Positions 60,607 to 64,000 of a DNA stretch of 64,000 bases are shown here, one piece after another. The DNA is from Flavobacterium psychrophilum (GTDB lineage Bacteria; Bacteroidota; Bacteroidia; Flavobacteriales; Flavobacteriaceae), in the NCBI GenBank assembly GCA_945872245.1, contig CAMBZB010000009.1, positions 9,257 through 73,256 on the forward strand. Direction: 5' to 3'. Position numbers and translations under genes: made by a program. The notes below the pieces were generated by a model. The model made no database searches. It had not been told where the DNA came from and saw only the letters and a program-made list of their open reading frames with translations. Each line of letters opens with the position of its first letter. Position 1 is the stretch's first letter.

Positions 60607-61995
60607 ATGCACAAAAACACGCTTTGGTCATTACGACTTGGATATTCGGCAAAACAAGAGAAATCTATCCAAAAAATAGGTTTAAAAAAGTTCTTGAAAC
60701 AATCTTTTGCCACAAAATTTGATTCGACACTTCCTGATTTTCTACAAGACAGCCCAAAAAATTTTGCTGAATACAGAGAAAATCGTGACAAAAGAAAATC
60801 CAGCCCTGAAGGAACAAAAGAATTTTTCAAAAAAGAAGGAGAAACTTCATTAGAAATGAAATCTTGGTGGATTGACAAAATGATAAATGAGGAATTTCCT
60901 CTACGCGAAAAAATGACTTGTTTTTGGCACAATCATTATGTTTCTTCACTCGATAAAGTAAAAGTTAACTATTGGGTTTTTCAGCACAATCAAATCTTGA
61001 GAGAGCATGCTTTTGGCAATTTCAAAACTTTGACTAAGAAAATTATTCAAACTAATGCAATGGTTCGCTATCTTGACAACCTTGACAATAAAAAAGGAAA
61101 ACTTAACGAAAACTTAAGTCGAGAATTACTCGAACTTTTTACTATTGGGATTGGTAATTATACGGAACAAGATATAAAAAACGGAGCGAAAGGTCTTGCC
61201 GGATTGGGAATAGGAAAAGAAAGTGCCGTTTACAGAAAGATTTTTGAGGACAATGAAGGCTTTGTATATCTTGGAAAAAAAGGGGATTTCAAATTGGATG
61301 AAATGGTCGATATCATTTTCGAACAACCCAATATCCCATATTTAATTACCCGAAAGATTTTGAAATGGTTCATTTATGATAATCCAACGGAAGAATTAGT
61401 CCGTTACTATGGTGATTATTTCAAGAAAAAGAATTTTGAAATTGAGCCACTTTTAACCAAAATTTTTACCGAAGAGTTTACCAAAAGCAATGCGGGTTCA
61501 AAAATTAAAACCCCTTTAGAATATATTCTGCAATTAAACTACGAACTCAATGTAGAAAAACCCAACTTGAAATTAATTGCTTTTTTTCTAAGAGATCAAG
61601 TAATGGATTTGTTCAATCAACCGAATGTAAAGGGTTGGGATGGTGGAAACTCTTGGCTAACTTCTCAGGTTTTTTTACAAAGAAACAATGCAGCAGACTT
61701 ACTTTGCAATCGTAGAAACATTAATATAGCAAAGAAAGATAGTGAGAAAAAGATGGAGAATCAAAATCCAAACAAACAACTGAGCGTAAAATTGAATTGG
61801 AATAATGAAGGAAACAATAAGGAAATTATTGCTGAATTTACAAACCGATTGTTATTTCAAACCGATAAGGATAACCAACACGATTTTGAGCAAATTTTAA
61901 AATACGATTTCGATGGCAAAACCGAGGGATCTGAAAATGCCGTGATGCGATTATTTAATTTTATGGTAAAAACTCCTGAATTTCAACTGATTTAG
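60607..61995 (+). CDS. DUF1800-family protein
   Basis: Protein of 462 residues of the DUF1800 family. Characteristic segments: MTCFWHNHYVSSLDKVK; LDNLDNKKGKLNENLSRELL followed by ELFTIGIGNYTEQDIKNGAK; and the C-terminal NQPNVKGWDGGNSWLTSQVF. No clear signal peptide is seen, which is unusual given that its partner carries a Tat-like signal. It lies 57 bases before the DUF1501 gene. In many bacteria the two families are paired and linked to secreted or surface complexes, but no activity is known. Confidence 0.9.
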   Translation: MHKNTLWSLRLGYSAKQEKSIQKIGLKKFLKQSFATKFDSTLPDFLQDSPKNFAEYRENRDKRKSSPEGTKEFFKKEGETSLEMKSWWIDKMINEEFPLREKMTCFWHNHYVSSLDKVKVNYWVFQHNQILREHAFGNFKTLTKKIIQTNAMVRYLDNLDNKKGKLNENLSRELLELFTIGIGNYTEQDIKNGAKGLAGLGIGKESAVYRKIFEDNEGFVYLGKKGDFKLDEMVDIIFEQPNIPYLITRKILKWFIYDNPTEELVRYYGDYFKKKNFEIEPLLTKIFTEEFTKSNAGSKIKTPLEYILQLNYELNVEKPNLKLIAFFLRDQVMDLFNQPNVKGWDGGNSWLTSQVFLQRNNAADLLCNRRNINIAKKDSEKKMENQNPNKQLSVKLNWNNEGNNKEIIAEFTNRLLFQTDKDNQHDFEQILKYDFDGKTEGSENAVMRLFNFMVKTPEFQLI

Positions 61996-62052
61996 ATTTT
62001 TTAAAAAATTAAAAATCCTAAATCTTAAATTTTAAATCCTAAATTAAAAAAA

Positions 62053-63222
62053 ATGAACAGAAGAAATTTTTTAGCACTCACAGGAACATTTACAGGAGGG
62101 TCTCTACTATTACCTAATTTTTTATATTCTTTTGGTTCTCAAAATAATTTGGTCTTAGGCGAACAATGTGTAGTTTTCGTCCAATTGAATGGTGGAAATG
62201 ATGGTCTAAACACCTTTATCCCCTTTGAAGATGCATTGTATTATAATTTACGCCCTGCAATTGCACTTTCAAAAACTGAAGTTCTGAATTCAGCACAAGG
62301 AATGGCATTTCATCCTGCCCTGAAAGGATTTGCCAATATGCAACAAAGCGGCGATTTGTCGGTGGTACAAAATGTGGGCTACCCTAATCCCGTCCGTTCC
62401 CATTTCCGGAGTCAGGAAATTTGGCAAACCGCACCAACTAATCAGGAATATCTAAACGACGGTTGGCTAGGTCGTTATCTCGATCTACAATGCAAAGAGC
62501 ATCAACCTACAGCGGGAATAAATATTGACAATATTGATAACCTAGCTTTGAAGGGAGATGAGCCCAACTCAATTACAGTAAAAGACCCATCCCGATTTAA
62601 AACAAAAAATATAGCTGAAAGTGACGATCAATTATCCGAAAATCCACAACTGGATTTTGTTCGAAAAGTGGCAAATTCGGTAGTAGAAGGGTCGGATGAC
62701 ATCCAAAAAGCATTAGCTAAATCGACTACTTCAGATGTAATTTATCCAAAGACCGGCCTGGCTAAAAACCTCGAATGGATTTCGAAATTGATAAAAGGAA
62801 ACCTAAATTCTAAGGTATATTACACATCGCTAGGTGGTTTTGACACCCATGATAACCAACTTCCTATTCATAAAAACAAATTGACCGACCTCAACGATGC
62901 CGTTTTTAGTTTCTATGAAGATTTGAAAAAATCGCAACAATTGCAAAACGTAACCATAGTGGTTTTCTCGGAATTTGGTCGCCGTGTTAAAGACAATGGA
63001 CGAGGTACGGATCACGGAACGGCAGCGCCAATGTTTATCATTGGAGGGAATAACCGTGGCAAAATTATTGGAAACAACCCCAACCTTTCTGATTTGGAAA
63101 ATGGCGATTTGAAACATGAAATTGATTTCAGAAGCGTTTATGCTTCTCTTTTACAAAACAAGTTGAACTTTGATTCCACTAAAATTGGAATACGAAACAA
63201 AGCATTAGAGGGATTATTCTAG
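62053..63222 (+). CDS. DUF1501-family (sulfatase-like) protein with Tat-type signal
   Basis: Protein of 389 residues. The N-terminus NRRNFLALTGTFTGGSLLLP carries a twin-arginine motif, so it is probably exported folded. The fold is alkaline phosphatase/sulfatase-like: VVFVQLNGGNDGLNTFIPFE near the start, GGFDTHDNQ, and VFSEFGRRVKDNGRGTDHGT with the metal-ligand-like DHG. It pairs with the upstream DUF1800 gene. The upstream spacer is an AT-rich tandem of TCCTAAAT-like words. Confidence 0.9.
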   Translation: MNRRNFLALTGTFTGGSLLLPNFLYSFGSQNNLVLGEQCVVFVQLNGGNDGLNTFIPFEDALYYNLRPAIALSKTEVLNSAQGMAFHPALKGFANMQQSGDLSVVQNVGYPNPVRSHFRSQEIWQTAPTNQEYLNDGWLGRYLDLQCKEHQPTAGINIDNIDNLALKGDEPNSITVKDPSRFKTKNIAESDDQLSENPQLDFVRKVANSVVEGSDDIQKALAKSTTSDVIYPKTGLAKNLEWISKLIKGNLNSKVYYTSLGGFDTHDNQLPIHKNKLTDLNDAVFSFYEDLKKSQQLQNVTIVVFSEFGRRVKDNGRGTDHGTAAPMFIIGGNNRGKIIGNNPNLSDLENGDLKHEIDFRSVYASLLQNKLNFDSTKIGIRNKALEGLF

Positions 63223-63262
63223 AAACCTCCACACTGGTGTTTTTTTACTCTGAACTAAACAT

Positions 63263-63270
63263 TACATTTG
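63263..63270 (+). promoter_or_regulatory. -7 promoter box for the YgjV-like gene
   Basis: TACATTTG matches TAnnTTTG and ends 22 bases before the ATG at 63293. Confidence 0.5.
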
Positions 63271-63292
63271 CAGCTCATCAAAAAAATTTATA

Positions 63293-63523
63293 ATGGTTGC
63301 AATTTCTTTAACAGAATGTCTGGGTTATTTGGCCTCAATAGTAATCATGGTTTCTTTTTTAATGAAAAACTTGATTACTTTACGAATCATAAATTCAATT
63401 GGCGGGGTTTTATTCATCGTTTATGGCTTTCTCTTAGGGATGTCAATGCCCATAATACTTACAAATACCTTTGTAGTAGGGGTTAATATCTATTATTTGA
63501 CCAAGCATTATCGAAGGAATTGA
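63293..63523 (+). CDS. small YgjV-like membrane protein, 76 aa
   Basis: Protein of 76 residues with three hydrophobic helices: CLGYLASIVIMVSFLMKNL, INSIGGVLFIVYGFLLGM and PIILTNTFVVGVNIYYL. The pattern of a first helix ending SFLMKNLxxLRxxNxxGxxxF-x-x-YG is that of the YgjV/CBU_0592 type of small inner-membrane proteins, recognised by eye. It ends with a basic HYRRN tail. Function unknown. The AlkB-like gene starts 42 bases downstream. Confidence 0.75.
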   Translation: MVAISLTECLGYLASIVIMVSFLMKNLITLRIINSIGGVLFIVYGFLLGMSMPIILTNTFVVGVNIYYLTKHYRRN

Positions 63524-63565
63524 TTGAGTTCACCCTTCTTTTTTAGCTAAATTTATTATTTACAA

Positions 63566-64000
63566 ATGGCATCCCTTTTTACATCAGAACCGATACTCTT
63601 AAATTTGCCAGATGCAGAGATCCTCTATTATCCTCATTTTTTTGATACAAAAGCGGCTGATGTTATTTTTGAGCAATTAAAAAACAAAATCCCGTGGCAA
63701 CAGGATGACATTCGAATTTATGGTAAAACCCACCCTCAACCGCGATTGACGGCTTTATTTGGAAATGAAGGAATCACCTATTCCTATTCAAATATAAAAA
63801 TGCAGCCGCATCCTTGGAGTCCACTTTTACAAAAAATAAAATCCCATGTTAAAAATGTTAGCAATACCAATTTTACGACTGTTTTACTCAATCAGTATCG
63901 GGACGGAAAAGATAGTAACGGTTGGCATGCCGATGATGAAAAAGAATTAGGCACAAATCCAATCATTGCTTCTATTAGTTTTGGTGCCGAACGCACTTTT
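63566..64000 (+). CDS. alkB: AlkB-like 2OG-Fe(II) dioxygenase, 3' partial
   Basis: The frame is open from the ATG at 63566 to the end of the window, 145 codons. The iron ligands begin in NGWHADDEKELG (the HxD motif), with the substrate-side motifs KTHPQPRLTALFGNEG and YRDGKDSN upstream and SISFGAERTF at the cut. This is the ALKBH2/AlkB-like branch that removes alkyl lesions from DNA or RNA bases by oxidative demethylation. The C-terminal histidine and the arginine that bind iron and 2-oxoglutarate lie past the window. Confidence 0.9.
   Translation, partial: MASLFTSEPILLNLPDAEILYYPHFFDTKAADVIFEQLKNKIPWQQDDIRIYGKTHPQPRLTALFGNEGITYSYSNIKMQPHPWSPLLQKIKSHVKNVSNTNFTTVLLNQYRDGKDSNGWHADDEKELGTNPIIASISFGAERTF

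Noticed and set aside
61996..62052. AT-rich tandem TCCTAAAT-like words before the DUF1501 gene
   Set aside because: Similar TCTAAAT words appear in several spacers here; looks like low-complexity AT drift rather than an element.
63223..63247. Possible terminator after the DUF1501 gene
   Set aside because: Only a four-base ACAC/GTGT stem with a two-base loop before the T run; too weak to call.
1..64000. CRISPR arrays, insertion sequences, prophage, tRNA or rRNA genes
   Set aside because: No spaced identical repeats, transposase or integrase motifs, or cloverleaf and rRNA signatures were seen; without a covariance search small RNAs such as 4.5S or tmRNA could still be missed only in the short spacers.

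Overview
The window is AT-rich chromosomal DNA from a member of the Bacteroidota, almost certainly Flavobacteriaceae and most like Flavobacterium. The evidence is the gene families (LETM1-related protein, Rho with a long insertion, DUF6048/DUF6452 next to rlmD, TPR-recF, DUF1800/DUF1501), weak Shine-Dalgarno signals, and recurrent TAnnTTTG promoter -7 boxes. Coding density is high. No gap between genes exceeds 300 bases. I see no rRNA or tRNA genes, CRISPR array, insertion sequence, prophage or defence island. Both ends cut through genes: an ABC-transporter binding protein on the left and an AlkB-like dioxygenase on the right.

Layout. 1-2.8 kb: metal-chelate/B12-type ABC importer. 2.8-6 kb: RNA-modification genes (trmL, an RluE-like synthase), rmuC and a thioesterase. 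6-11 kb: a stress-flavoured block with Cu/Zn SOD, LETM1-related protein, beta-carbonic anhydrase and OxyR, then two tandem paralogous 65-residue ORFans. 11-16 kb: mnmD, ilvE, a MazG-like protein and an exported M49 peptidase. 16-19 kb: an SRPBCC/GyrI-like fusion followed by an ECF-sigma operon. 19-25 kb: kup, an RsmB-type methyltransferase, rho and DUF4293. 25-30 kb: phosphoesterase, truA, an MsbA-like exporter and lpdA. 30-38 kb: DUF6048/DUF6452/rlmD, ribH, a TPR protein, recF, a rhodanese-thioredoxin lipoprotein, DUF2461 and a GT4-asnB pair. 40-50 kb: murB, GT2-ECF sigma, lipA, gap, lpxK, a Nif3-like protein with a coiled-coil partner, a hydrolase, rluF and folD. 50-64 kb: ffh, argS, fabH, an ABC ATPase, two envelope lipoproteins, htpG, DUF2721, the DUF1800-DUF1501 pair and alkB.

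The genes are mostly housekeeping: translation and rRNA/tRNA modification, envelope precursors (murB, lpxK, fabH), lipoate and E3, protein targeting, chaperone and DNA repair. Many transcription units end in clear hairpins with T-tracts, several of them shared by convergent genes.

I found no obvious new multigene system. The most unusual signals are: short GC-rich repeat-like segments inserted in frame twice in truA, with a related copy in the upstream spacer; the tandem 65-residue ORFan pair; a coiled-coil protein whose zinc-ribbon cysteines are all replaced; a tiny leader ORF with a duplicated start region before lpdA; and a long inverted repeat between lipA and gap.
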